Assembly (NCBI GenBank): GCA_027080755.1
Contig: JALWQC010000438.1
Location: 1-11,668, forward strand
Reading direction: 5' to 3'
Source of the DNA: Paracoccaceae bacterium
Lineage (GTDB): Bacteria; Pseudomonadota; Alphaproteobacteria; Rhodobacterales; Rhodobacteraceae
Length of the DNA: 11,668 nt
This document shows positions 6,320-11,668 of this stretch, piece by piece; the first letter of the stretch is position 1; the number at the start of each line of letters is the position of its first letter. A program made the translations under genes and the position numbers. The notes beneath the pieces were generated by a model, which was given only the letters and a program-made list of their open reading frames with translations, searched no databases and was not told where the DNA came from.

Positions 6320-6898
6320 ATGGCGAAGCTGTATTTCAACTATTCCACCATGAACGCGGGCAAAAGCACGATCCTGTTGCAGGCGGCGCATAACTACAAA
6401 GAACGCGGGATGGAGACCTTTTTGCTGACCGCGCGTCTGGACACCCGCGCCGGCGAGGGGCGCATCGGCAGCCGGATCGGCATCGGGGCGGATGCGGAAT
6501 TGTTCGATGCGGACAGCGACCTGTTTACCATGATCGAAGAGGCGCACAAAGCCACGCCCTTTGTCTGCGTGCTGATTGACGAGGCGCAGTTCCTGACCGA
6601 CGCCCAGGTCTGGCAACTGGCGCGGGTGGTCGATGATCTGAAGCTGCCGGTGATGGCCTATGGCCTGCGGGTGGATTTCATGGGCAAGCTGTTCCCCGGT
6701 TCTGCCACCCTGCTGGCGCTGGCCGATGAAATGCGCGAGATCCGCACCATCTGCCACTGCGGCAAAAAGGCGACAATGGTGGTGCGTCAGGATGATCAGG
6801 GCAACACATTGACGGCCGGCGCACAGGTGCAGATCGGGGGCAACGAAACCTACGTCAGCCTGTGCCGCCGCCACTGGCGCGAGGCGGTCGGGGACTAA
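6320..6898 (+). CDS. tdk: Thymidine kinase (type II)
   Basis: This cytosolic salvage enzyme phosphorylates thymidine to dTMP with ATP. The protein is 192 residues, normal for the bacterial type II family. The P-loop is STMNAGKST (9-17). Walker B and the catalytic base are in LIDEAQFL (D87, E88). YGLRVDFMGKLFPGS follows. The structural zinc site is made by C145 and C147 (CHC) and C182 and H185 (CRRH). The flexible lasso near GNETYVSLC holds the nucleoside. The start ATG follows GGGG (6310-6313) at 6 nt, which overlaps the TAG of the ketosynthase gene, so the two are likely co-transcribed and translationally coupled. The 3' end overlaps the oppositely oriented csaA by 4 bp, and no terminator hairpin is visible at the junction. 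Confidence 0.97.
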   Translation: MAKLYFNYSTMNAGKSTILLQAAHNYKERGMETFLLTARLDTRAGEGRIGSRIGIGADAELFDADSDLFTMIEEAHKATPFVCVLIDEAQFLTDAQVWQLARVVDDLKLPVMAYGLRVDFMGKLFPGSATLLALADEMREIRTICHCGKKATMVVRQDDQGNTLTAGAQVQIGGNETYVSLCRRHWREAVGD

Positions 6899-7233
6899 TG
6901 TAGCCGCCCGCCGACCGGCACGTCCCGATCCGGGGCGACCAGAACAATCCCGCCGGTTTCATCCGGCACGCCCAGCACCAGAAATTCCGACATGAACTTG
7001 CCGATCTGGCGGGGCGGGAAATTCACCACGCCCAGCACCATCCGCCCGACCAGCGTTTCGGGGGTGTAATGGGCCGTGATCTGGGCCGAGGTCTTTTTTT
7101 CCCCGATCTCGGGCCCGAAATCGACCCATAGCTTGATCGCGGGCTTGCGGGCCTCGGGGTAGGGCTCGGCGCGGATGACCCGCCCGACGCGGATATCGGT
7201 TTTCAGAAAGGTGTCAAAATCCAGCGGATCCAT
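6895..7233 (-). CDS. csaA: CsaA-like tRNA-binding protein
   Basis: The 112-residue protein consists of a single OB-fold tRNA-binding domain of the type also found in the C-terminus of methionyl-tRNA synthetase. The order of motifs closely follows Bacillus CsaA (110 residues): FLKTDIRVGRVIRAE, PEARKPAIKLWVDFG, EIGEKKTSAQIT, VVNFPPRQIG, SEFLVLGVPD and a final PVGGRL. CsaA was described as a secretion-related chaperone and binds tRNA in vitro; its cellular job is not settled. GGAGG (7239-7243), 5 nt upstream of the ATG, supports the start. It lies 39 nt downstream of proC in the same direction, as the last gene of the ybjN-like/proC/csaA unit, and its stop overlaps the end of tdk. Confidence 0.9.
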   Translation of the reverse strand: MDPLDFDTFLKTDIRVGRVIRAEPYPEARKPAIKLWVDFGPEIGEKKTSAQITAHYTPETLVGRMVLGVVNFPPRQIGKFMSEFLVLGVPDETGGIVLVAPDRDVPVGGRLH

Positions 7234-7272
7234 TGTGTCCTCCGTTCGGCAAGAAATTGCGGGGCGCGGCGG

Positions 7273-8091
7273 TTAGCCCAGTTCGCGGCTGCGGGCGGCG
7301 GCGGCCTGCACCGCGCGGCGCATCAGGGCGGGGAAACCGTCCGCCGGGTCCATCAGCACCTGCAGGGCGGCGGCGGTCGTGCCGCCCGGGCTGGTGACGT
7401 TGATGCGCAGCTGTTCGGGGCTTTCGCCGGACTGTTCCGCCAAGGCCCCCGCACCGGCCACCGTGGCCTTGGCCAGCTGCATGGCCAGATCCTCGGGCAG
7501 GCCCTCGGCGACACCGGCGACGGCCAGCGTTTCGATCAGGTGGAACACATAGGCCGGCCCCGAGCCGGACACCGCCGTCACCGCATCCATCTGCGATTCA
7601 TCGGCCAGCCGCACGGTCTGCCCCACCGCCTGCAACAGGGATTCCGCCATGCCCAGCGCCGCTTCGTCTACATAGGGGTTGCCGATCAGGGCGGTAATGC
7701 CGCGCCCGATGGCGGCGGGGGTGTTGGGCATGGCGCGGATGATCGGGGTATTCTCGCCCAGCACGGCAGCAAAGGCGGCAATCGGCGTGCCGGCGGCAAT
7801 GGACAGAAACACCGTTTCGCCCCCCCCCAGCGCCGCCATCTGCGGCAGGGCCTCGCCCATCATCTGCGGCTTGACCGCGATCACACAAACCGCCGGCGTT
7901 TCGGGCAGCTCCGCGTTCAGATGCAGCCCCTGCCCTGCCAGATCCTGCAACCGCGCCGAGGGGGCCGGATCCAGGATCCACACCTGATCCGGCGCGATGC
8001 CGCCGGCAAGCCAGCCCTCCAGCATGGCAGAGCCCATCTTGCCGCAGCCCAGCAGAACCAGCCCGTCGGTTTTCACTTTTTCCAAAGACAT
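7273..8091 (-). CDS. proC: Pyrroline-5-carboxylate reductase
   Basis: ProC catalyses the last step of proline synthesis, NAD(P)H-dependent reduction of 1-pyrroline-5-carboxylate, in the cytosol. The protein is 272 residues, the usual length. The Rossmann nucleotide-binding loop is LLGCGKMG (13-20). IAVKPQ lies at 71-76, MPNTPAAIGRG at 121-131, SGSGPAYVF at 175-183 and NVTSPGGTT at 231-239; the last two belong to the C-terminal dimerisation and substrate-binding helices. The start is ATG 8091: AAGGGG (8097-8102) is 5 nt upstream of it, whereas the adjacent in-frame GTG at 8094 would leave only 2 nt. It lies 21 nt downstream of the YbjN-domain gene in the same direction, so the two are almost certainly co-transcribed. 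Confidence 0.97.
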   Translation of the reverse strand: MSLEKVKTDGLVLLGCGKMGSAMLEGWLAGGIAPDQVWILDPAPSARLQDLAGQGLHLNAELPETPAVCVIAVKPQMMGEALPQMAALGGGETVFLSIAAGTPIAAFAAVLGENTPIIRAMPNTPAAIGRGITALIGNPYVDEAALGMAESLLQAVGQTVRLADESQMDAVTAVSGSGPAYVFHLIETLAVAGVAEGLPEDLAMQLAKATVAGAGALAEQSGESPEQLRINVTSPGGTTAAALQVLMDPADGFPALMRRAVQAAAARSRELG

Positions 8092-8112
8092 CACAGCCCC
8101 TTTTCGCAGATA

Positions 8113-8616
8113 TCAGGCGCGCCCGAAGGCCTGTTCCATCGCCACCAGCATCGCCTGCGCCGGATCGCTGTCGCCCCAGCACACCAGCTGGAAGGCCGGA
8201 TAGAACCGTTCGCAGGCCATCACCGCCGAGCCGACAATATCGTCGATCTGCATGGCCGAGGCGCTGGCCTCCCCCGCAAGGTTCAGCCCGTAGCGGAACA
8301 CCATCATTTTCTGTTCCAGCCAATAGGTAAACGCCCCGTTCCAGCCCTTGTCATTGGCCCGGTTCAGCACGTCATACAACGCCGGCAGACGGTCCGCCGG
8401 CGGGTCCATGTCAAAGGTGCAGATCATGCGCAGAACCGCGTCCTGTTCCGACCAGGCCAGCGACAGGGAATAGGTCGTCCACGAGCCGTCGATCATCATC
8501 GCGATCTGGTCGTCGGCAATCCGGTCGAAATCCCAGTCGTAATGGGTGGCGATATTCTGCACGATATCGATCGGGTGCAAATCATCGGCAATAAAATCAT
8601 ACGCGGCTTCGGCCAT
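8113..8616 (-). CDS. YbjN domain-containing protein
   Basis: The 167-residue soluble protein has no signal peptide or membrane segment and resembles the YbjN family, whose fold is like type III secretion chaperones. Recognisable stretches are DLHPIDIVQNIATHYDWDFDRIADDQIAMMIDGSWTTYSLSLAW, CTFDMDPPADRLPALYDVLNRAN, GAFTYWLEQKMMVFRYGLNL and the C-terminal ACERFYPAFQLVCWG. In enterobacteria YbjN overexpression alters motility and stress genes; no biochemical activity is known, and in alphaproteobacteria the function is unknown. AAGGAG (8622-8627), 5 nt upstream of the ATG, fixes the start. It is the first gene of a unit with proC and csaA, behind its own candidate promoter. Any link to proline synthesis is only inferred from position. 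Confidence 0.82.
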   Translation of the reverse strand: MAEAAYDFIADDLHPIDIVQNIATHYDWDFDRIADDQIAMMIDGSWTTYSLSLAWSEQDAVLRMICTFDMDPPADRLPALYDVLNRANDKGWNGAFTYWLEQKMMVFRYGLNLAGEASASAMQIDDIVGSAVMACERFYPAFQLVCWGDSDPAQAMLVAMEQAFGRA

Positions 8617-8632
8617 ATCGACTCCTTAACGT

Positions 8633-8648
8633 CCCCGAGATATCGGGG
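8633..8648 (-). promoter_or_regulatory. Leader hairpin just upstream of the ybjN-like ribosome site
   Basis: CCCCGA (8633-8638) and TCGGGG (8643-8648) form a 6-bp stem with a 4-nt loop. In the leftward transcript the stem ends 5 nt before AAGGAG (8627-8622). It could affect translation of the ybjN-like gene or serve as a protein-binding dyad. There is no T-run, so it is not an intrinsic terminator. Confidence 0.5.
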
Positions 8649-8680
8649 TCCAGACAAGGGGTCGTGGATCACACGCTGCC

Positions 8681-8702
8681 CCATACGACATATTGTGTAT
8701 GG
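8681..8702. promoter_or_regulatory. Operator-like palindrome overlapping the candidate ybjN-proC-csaA promoter
   Basis: CCATAC (8681-8686) is the reverse complement of GTATGG (8697-8702), and the central ATAT (8690-8693) is also symmetric, so 8 of 11 half-site positions match in a 22-bp dyad centred between 8691 and 8692. It covers the predicted -10 (8692-8697). The geometry fits a dimeric repressor site, but I cannot name the regulator. Confidence 0.45.
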
Positions 8703-8720
8703 AAAAGCCGGTCCGGTAAA
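8692..8720 (-). promoter_or_regulatory. Candidate promoter for ybjN-like/proC/csaA
   Basis: On the minus strand TTTACC (8720-8715, 4 of 6 to -35) is followed after 17 nt by CACAAT (8697-8692, 4 of 6 to -10). The start would be near 8685, giving a leader of about 70 nt that contains the hairpin at 8633-8648. It sits just after the ubiK terminator, where a new promoter is expected. Confidence 0.4.
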
Positions 8721-8731
8721 GAGATTCGCAC

Positions 8732-8764
8732 AAACAAAAAGCCCTGAATCGCGGGATTCAGGGC
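8732..8764 (-). terminator. Rho-independent terminator of ubiK
   Basis: GCCCTGAATC (8741-8750) and GATTCAGGGC (8755-8764) make a perfect 10-bp stem with a 4-nt loop. In the leftward direction the stem is followed directly by TTTTTGTTTG (8740-8731). It ends ubiK transcription 21 bp after the stop codon. No T-run lies on the other side, so it acts leftward only. Confidence 0.92.
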
Positions 8765-8785
8765 CGATTGCGGAATTTCGCCGGA

Positions 8786-9091
8786 TTATTTGTCGGCTTT
8801 GTCAGTCTTGGCGGCGGCCTTGGGTTTGGCCTTGGCGCGCGGCTTGGGCTTGTGTTTGGCTTCCAGCGCCTCGACACGGGCCAGAAGGGCGGCGTTTTCC
8901 TCGCGGGCCTTCTGGGCCATGGCACGCACGGCGTCGAATTCCTCACGCGAGACAAAGTCGCGGTCCGCCAGCCAGCGGTCCAGCATGGACTTCAGGGCGG
9001 TCTCGGCCTCGGTCTTGGCGCCCTGGGCCACGCCCATTGCATTGCTCATCAGTTTTGACATGTCATCGAATATACGGTTGCTGCCTTGCAT
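8786..9091 (-). CDS. ubiK: Ubiquinone biosynthesis accessory factor UbiK (BMFP family)
   Basis: UbiK supports aerobic ubiquinone synthesis, probably by helping deliver the lipid intermediates to the Ubi enzyme complex; the family was first named for Brucella membrane fusogenic protein. The protein is 101 residues. The N-terminal amphipathic helix is RIFDDMSKLMSNAMGVAQGAKTEAETALKSMLDRWL (6-41). DFVSREEFDAVRAMAQKAREENAALLARVEALEAKH (45-80) is a coiled coil that makes the trimer. The last 21 residues are a Lys/Ala/Pro tail, common in alphaproteobacterial members. The start is ATG 9091: AGGAG (9098-9102) sits 6 nt upstream, and the longer frame from 9136 begins with sequence unlike the family. 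It is transcribed away from lgt and ends at a strong terminator, so it is probably monocistronic. Confidence 0.9.
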   Translation of the reverse strand: MQGSNRIFDDMSKLMSNAMGVAQGAKTEAETALKSMLDRWLADRDFVSREEFDAVRAMAQKAREENAALLARVEALEAKHKPKPRAKAKPKAAAKTDKADK

Positions 9092-9121
9092 CTTCGGCTC
9101 CTGTTCGCTCGGGTCTGTGCA

Positions 9122-9150
9122 TATATGGCCCTTCACGAACAGTTTGCCAA
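9122..9150 (-). promoter_or_regulatory. Weak candidate promoter for ubiK
   Basis: On the minus strand TTGGCA (9150-9145, 5 of 6 to -35) is followed after 17 nt by CATATA (9127-9122, 3 of 6 to -10), within an AT-rich CATATATG. A start near 9115 would leave about 24 nt of leader. I saw no equally good promoter for lgt: TTGACT at 9158-9163 has no matching -10. Confidence 0.33.
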
Positions 9151-9193
9151 GGGCGGCTTGACTTTAATCCCCCGACACGGGATTGATTCCGCC

Positions 9194-9200
9194 AAGGAGG
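9194..9200 (+). promoter_or_regulatory. Ribosome binding site deciding the lgt start
   Basis: AAGGAGG, a near-perfect anti-SD match, lies 5 nt before ATG 9206. It rules out the longer in-frame reading from 9086, whose first 40 residues are mostly hydrophilic and run back over the ubiK start. Confidence 0.85.
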
Positions 9201-9205
9201 CCCAT

Positions 9206-10090
9206 ATGCCGTTTGTATTGCAATTCCCCGATATCGACCCCGAGATTTTCGCCTTTGACCTGTTCGGGCTGCATCTGGCGCTGCGCTGGTATGCGCTGGC
9301 CTATATTGCCGGACTGGTCATCGGCTGGCGCCTGATCGTGCGCATGATGAAACGGGACGACCTGTGGCGGGACCACCCCCCGATGAAACCCGCACAGGCC
9401 GAGGATCTGCTGACCTGGCTGGTGCTGGGCGTCGTGCTGGGCGGGCGGCTGGGGTTCGTGCTATTTTACCAGCCGGGCTATTATCTGGCCAATCCGGCCG
9501 AGATTCTGAAAGTCTGGCAGGGGGGCATGTCCTTTCACGGCGGCTTTCTGGGCGTGGTCATAGCCGGCGCGCTGTTCTGCCGGCGCAACAGGCTGCCCAT
9601 GCTGTCGGTGGGTGACGCCATCGCCGCCGTCGCCCCGATCGGGCTGTTTTTCGGCCGTCTCGCCAATTTCATCAAGCCCGAGCTGTGGGGCCGTCCCGCC
9701 ACCGTGCCCTGGGCCGTGGATTTTCCCGATCCGCTGGCACAGGTCTGCCCCGATTACTGGCTGCTGCCCTGCACCCGCCACCCCAGCCAGCTGTATGAAG
9801 CCGCGCTGGAAGGGCTGGTTCTGGGGGCGGTTCTGTTGTGGATGGTCTATCGTCGCGGGGCGCTGAAAACCCCCGGCCGTATCATCGCGCTGTTTCTGAC
9901 CGGCTACGGGCTGGCGCGATTCATTGTGGAATACTACCGGCAGGCGGATGAACAATTTGTCTCGTTGGGGAATCCGTTCGGCTATGTCATAAGACTGGGC
10001 GAAACGGGCATCACCCAGGGGCAGCTGTTGTCCCTGCCGATGATAGGGATCGGCATCGCCCTGCTACTATGGACCGGAAGGCGCACATGA
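9206..10090 (+). CDS. lgt: Phosphatidylglycerol-prolipoprotein diacylglyceryl transferase
   Basis: Lgt moves the diacylglyceryl group of phosphatidylglycerol onto the lipobox Cys of prolipoproteins, the first step of lipoprotein maturation, in the inner membrane. The protein is 294 residues with about seven hydrophobic segments. The signature is GRLANFIKPELWGRP, with R151, N154 and G162 matching E. coli R143, N146 and G154 at a constant offset of 8. H111 in MSFHGGFLG matches H103. RHPSQLYEA and GLARFIVEYYRQAD, which carries conserved C-terminal arginines (R238, R245), are also present. The N-terminal ALRWYALAYIAGLVIGWRL is typical. AAGGAGG at 9194-9200 fixes the start. The TGA overlaps the next gene's ATG as ATGA (10087-10090), indicating translational coupling. 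The lipoprotein at 4643-5101 is a likely client. Confidence 0.97.
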   Translation: MPFVLQFPDIDPEIFAFDLFGLHLALRWYALAYIAGLVIGWRLIVRMMKRDDLWRDHPPMKPAQAEDLLTWLVLGVVLGGRLGFVLFYQPGYYLANPAEILKVWQGGMSFHGGFLGVVIAGALFCRRNRLPMLSVGDAIAAVAPIGLFFGRLANFIKPELWGRPATVPWAVDFPDPLAQVCPDYWLLPCTRHPSQLYEAALEGLVLGAVLLWMVYRRGALKTPGRIIALFLTGYGLARFIVEYYRQADEQFVSLGNPFGYVIRLGETGITQGQLLSLPMIGIGIALLLWTGRRT

Positions 10091-11163
10091 GCGAACTGAC
10101 AGAAATCATCAAGACCCGCATCGCGGAAAACGGCCCCATCAGCATCGGGGAATACATCCACCTGTGTCTGGGCCACCCCGAGCATGGCTATTACATCAAC
10201 CGCGATCCTTTCGGGCCGGACGGGGATTTTGTCACCGCGCCGGAAATCAGCCAGATGTTCGGGGAAATGCTGGCGCTGTGGCTGATGCAGGCCTGGGTGG
10301 ACCAGGGGCAGCCGGAACGTTTTGTTCTGGCGGAACTGGGGCCCGGGCGCGGCACCCTGATGAACGACATGCTGCGCACCGCCGAAACCCTGCCGCCGTT
10401 TCTGGCCGCGGCCGAGGTCTGGCTGGTGGAAACAAGCCCCGCCATGCGCCGCAAGCAATCCGCCGTGCTGATGGGCAAAAACCCCCATTGGGCCAACAGC
10501 ATAGACGAGCTGCCCGAGGCACCGCTGTTTCTGGTCGCCAACGAATTTTTCGACGCCCTGCCGATGCACCAGTTCCGCCACACAGACGCGGGCTGGCAGG
10601 AACGCCTGATAGAGGTGAAGGACGGCAAGCTGGCCTATACCCACGGCCGCCCCGCACAAAACCCCGATCTGGACGAGTTTTTCCCGATGCTGCCCGAGAA
10701 CCTCTATGCCGAGGTTTCCTACGCCGGCGAGGATATCGCGGAAAAAATCGGCAACCGGATTGCCGAACACGGCGGCGCGGCGCTGATTATCGATTACGGC
10801 GAATGGGACGGGGCCGGTGACAGCCTGCAAGCGGTGCAAAACCACGAACCGGTGGACGAGTTGCACCATGAACACGGTGCGGCGGATGTGACCGCGCATG
10901 TCAACTTTGCCGCCCTCGCCCGCGCTGCCGGTGCCGCCCGCACCGAGGGCTGCGAACCGCAGGGGACATTCCTGCGCCGGATCGGCATGGATGTGCGCGC
11001 CGAAATGCTGTCCAACGCCGCCGGCAACGACGAGGTGGTAGAGGAAATCATGACCGCCCACCGCCGCCTGACCCACACCGAGGAAATGGGAACCCTGTTC
11101 AAGGTCATGGCCATCGTTCCCAAGGATGCGCCGGAAACACCGGGCTTTGAAGATGACGCTTGA
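10087..11163 (+). CDS. SAM-dependent methyltransferase, MidA/NDUFAF7 family
   Basis: The 358-residue protein is a class I SAM-dependent methyltransferase of the family that includes mitochondrial NDUFAF7/MidA. NDUFAF7 dimethylates an Arg of the complex I subunit NDUFS2 (bacterial NuoD) during assembly; the bacterial role is inferred from that. Family marks are the N-terminal ISIGEYIHLCLGHPEHGYY (18-36), GDFVTAPEISQMFGE (46-60), the SAM-binding motif LAELGPGRGT (81-90), LVETSPAMRRKQ, VANEFFDALPMHQF, IIDYGEWDGAGDSLQAV and the late ADVTAHVNFAAL. No signal peptide or membrane segment is seen. The ATG at 10087 overlaps the lgt stop; the in-frame ATG at 10069 would lie well inside lgt and is less likely. 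The 3' end overlaps pgeF by 11 bp. Alphaproteobacteria respire through complex I, which makes the NDUFAF7-like role plausible but untested. Confidence 0.9.
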   Translation: MSELTEIIKTRIAENGPISIGEYIHLCLGHPEHGYYINRDPFGPDGDFVTAPEISQMFGEMLALWLMQAWVDQGQPERFVLAELGPGRGTLMNDMLRTAETLPPFLAAAEVWLVETSPAMRRKQSAVLMGKNPHWANSIDELPEAPLFLVANEFFDALPMHQFRHTDAGWQERLIEVKDGKLAYTHGRPAQNPDLDEFFPMLPENLYAEVSYAGEDIAEKIGNRIAEHGGAALIIDYGEWDGAGDSLQAVQNHEPVDELHHEHGAADVTAHVNFAALARAAGAARTEGCEPQGTFLRRIGMDVRAEMLSNAAGNDEVVEEIMTAHRRLTHTEEMGTLFKVMAIVPKDAPETPGFEDDA

Positions 11164-11668
11164 ATTCCTGACCGCGCCGGAACTGCGCCCCGTGCGCCAC
11201 GGCTTTTTCACCCGCGCGATGGGGGTTTCCGGCGGGATTTACGCGGGGCTGAACTGCGGCGAAGGCTCGGGGGATGATCCGGCCTCGGTGCGGATCAACC
11301 GCAGCCGCGTCGCCGATACCGCCGGCCTGAACCCCGACGCGCTGCTGTCGTTGCATCAGGTCCATTCCACCGACGTGGTAGAGGTGACGAAACCCGCCTG
11401 GGACGGCGCGCGACCTAAGGCCGACGCGATGGTGACCCGGGAAAAGGCGATCGGGCTGGGCATTGTCACCGCCGATTGCGCCCCCGTTCTGCTGGCGGAC
11501 AAGACCGCCGGCGTGATCGGGGCGGCGCATGCGGGCTGGAAAGGGGCGCTGGGGAATATCACGGAAAACACCATTCAGGCGATGGTGGCACTGGGGGCCA
11601 GCCGCGAGAATATCGTTGCCGCAATCGGGCCGGCCATCAGCCAGCAGGCCTATGAGGTCGGGCCGGAG
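11153..11668 (+). CDS. pgeF: Peptidoglycan editing factor PgeF (YfiH/DUF152 family), 3'-truncated by window
   Basis: The frame opens with ATG 11153, eight bases before the methyltransferase stop begins, and runs without a stop to the right edge: 172 residues of a protein usually about 250 long. It starts MTLEFLTAPELRPVRHGFFTR, as family members do. Visible motifs are GLNCGEGSGDDP, LHQVHSTD (H68 and H71), KADAMVT, TADCAPVLL (C109) and GAAHAGWKGAL (H126). H71, C109 and H126 match the metal-binding His/Cys/His trio of E. coli YfiH (H71, C107, H124). IGPAISQQAYEVG follows at the edge. E. coli PgeF removes faulty UDP-MurNAc-L-Ser from the peptidoglycan precursor pool; relatives have purine nucleoside phosphorylase or deaminase activity, and the older name is multicopper polyphenol oxidase. 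No strong ribosome site is seen, so translation is probably coupled to the upstream gene. Confidence 0.93.
   Translation, partial: MTLEFLTAPELRPVRHGFFTRAMGVSGGIYAGLNCGEGSGDDPASVRINRSRVADTAGLNPDALLSLHQVHSTDVVEVTKPAWDGARPKADAMVTREKAIGLGIVTADCAPVLLADKTAGVIGAAHAGWKGALGNITENTIQAMVALGASRENIVAAIGPAISQQAYEVGPE

Noticed and set aside
5435..6874. A 479-codon minus-strand open frame across the ketosynthase and tdk
   Set aside because: Both plus-strand genes carry intact catalytic motifs and good ribosome sites; the antisense frame shows none.
7540..9186. A 548-codon plus-strand open frame across proC, the ybjN-like gene and ubiK
   Set aside because: It crosses the ubiK terminator and three confident minus-strand genes and has no recognisable domain.
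9086..9205. A 40-residue upstream extension of lgt
   Set aside because: AAGGAGG at 9194-9200 and the normal Lgt N-terminus at 9206 settle the start; the extension overlaps the ubiK start region.
9982..11211. A 409-codon minus-strand open frame opposite the methyltransferase gene
   Set aside because: It is antisense to a gene with a clear SAM-binding motif and operon overlaps; it is a shadow.

Overview
This is a stretch of GC-rich chromosome from an alphaproteobacterium, most likely order Rhodobacterales (the Roseobacter/Paracoccus group). The protein sequences point there: a CtpA protease, RppH, the ubiK-lgt divergent pair, the lgt/MidA-type methyltransferase/pgeF cluster and the YbjN-proC pair all look as I remember them from that group. 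The placement comes from recall, not from a database search. Nearly all genes are housekeeping or core genes. I see no insertion sequence with a transposase, no phage gene, no CRISPR array, and no tRNA or rRNA gene.

Layout, left to right. Positions 1-3143 hold a rightward block: the C-terminal three quarters of gpmI (glycolysis), then ctpA (periplasmic S41 protease), then rppH (mRNA 5' pyrophosphohydrolase). A GUAA-capped hairpin lies between ctpA and rppH. Positions 3127-3786 are the one accessory-looking stretch. The segment 3127-3390 is bounded by a 32-bp inverted repeat with 31 of 32 positions complementary, and its interior folds into two further long hairpin arms. Its left arm supplies the last codons and stop of rppH. 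The rest of the gap holds smaller hairpins and a good sigma70-type promoter. That promoter drives a second rightward block (3787-6898): a YbfF-like alpha/beta hydrolase, a SleB-family cell-wall hydrolase lipoprotein, a long FabH-type ketosynthase, and thymidine kinase.

From 6895 to 9091 the genes read leftward. ubiK (ubiquinone biosynthesis accessory factor) ends at a clear intrinsic terminator. It is followed by a separate unit, ybjN-like gene, proC and csaA, with a candidate promoter, an operator-like palindrome over the -10 and a leader hairpin. csaA and tdk meet tail to tail with a 4-bp overlap.

From 9206 to the right edge is a tightly coupled rightward operon: lgt (prolipoprotein lipidation), a MidA/NDUFAF7-type methyltransferase (ATGA overlap) and pgeF (11-bp overlap, cut off by the window edge). 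Envelope maintenance recurs across the window (CtpA, cell-wall hydrolase, Lgt, PgeF), but the genes sit in separate transcription units and nothing shows that they form one system. The most unusual object is the 264-bp palindromic element after rppH.
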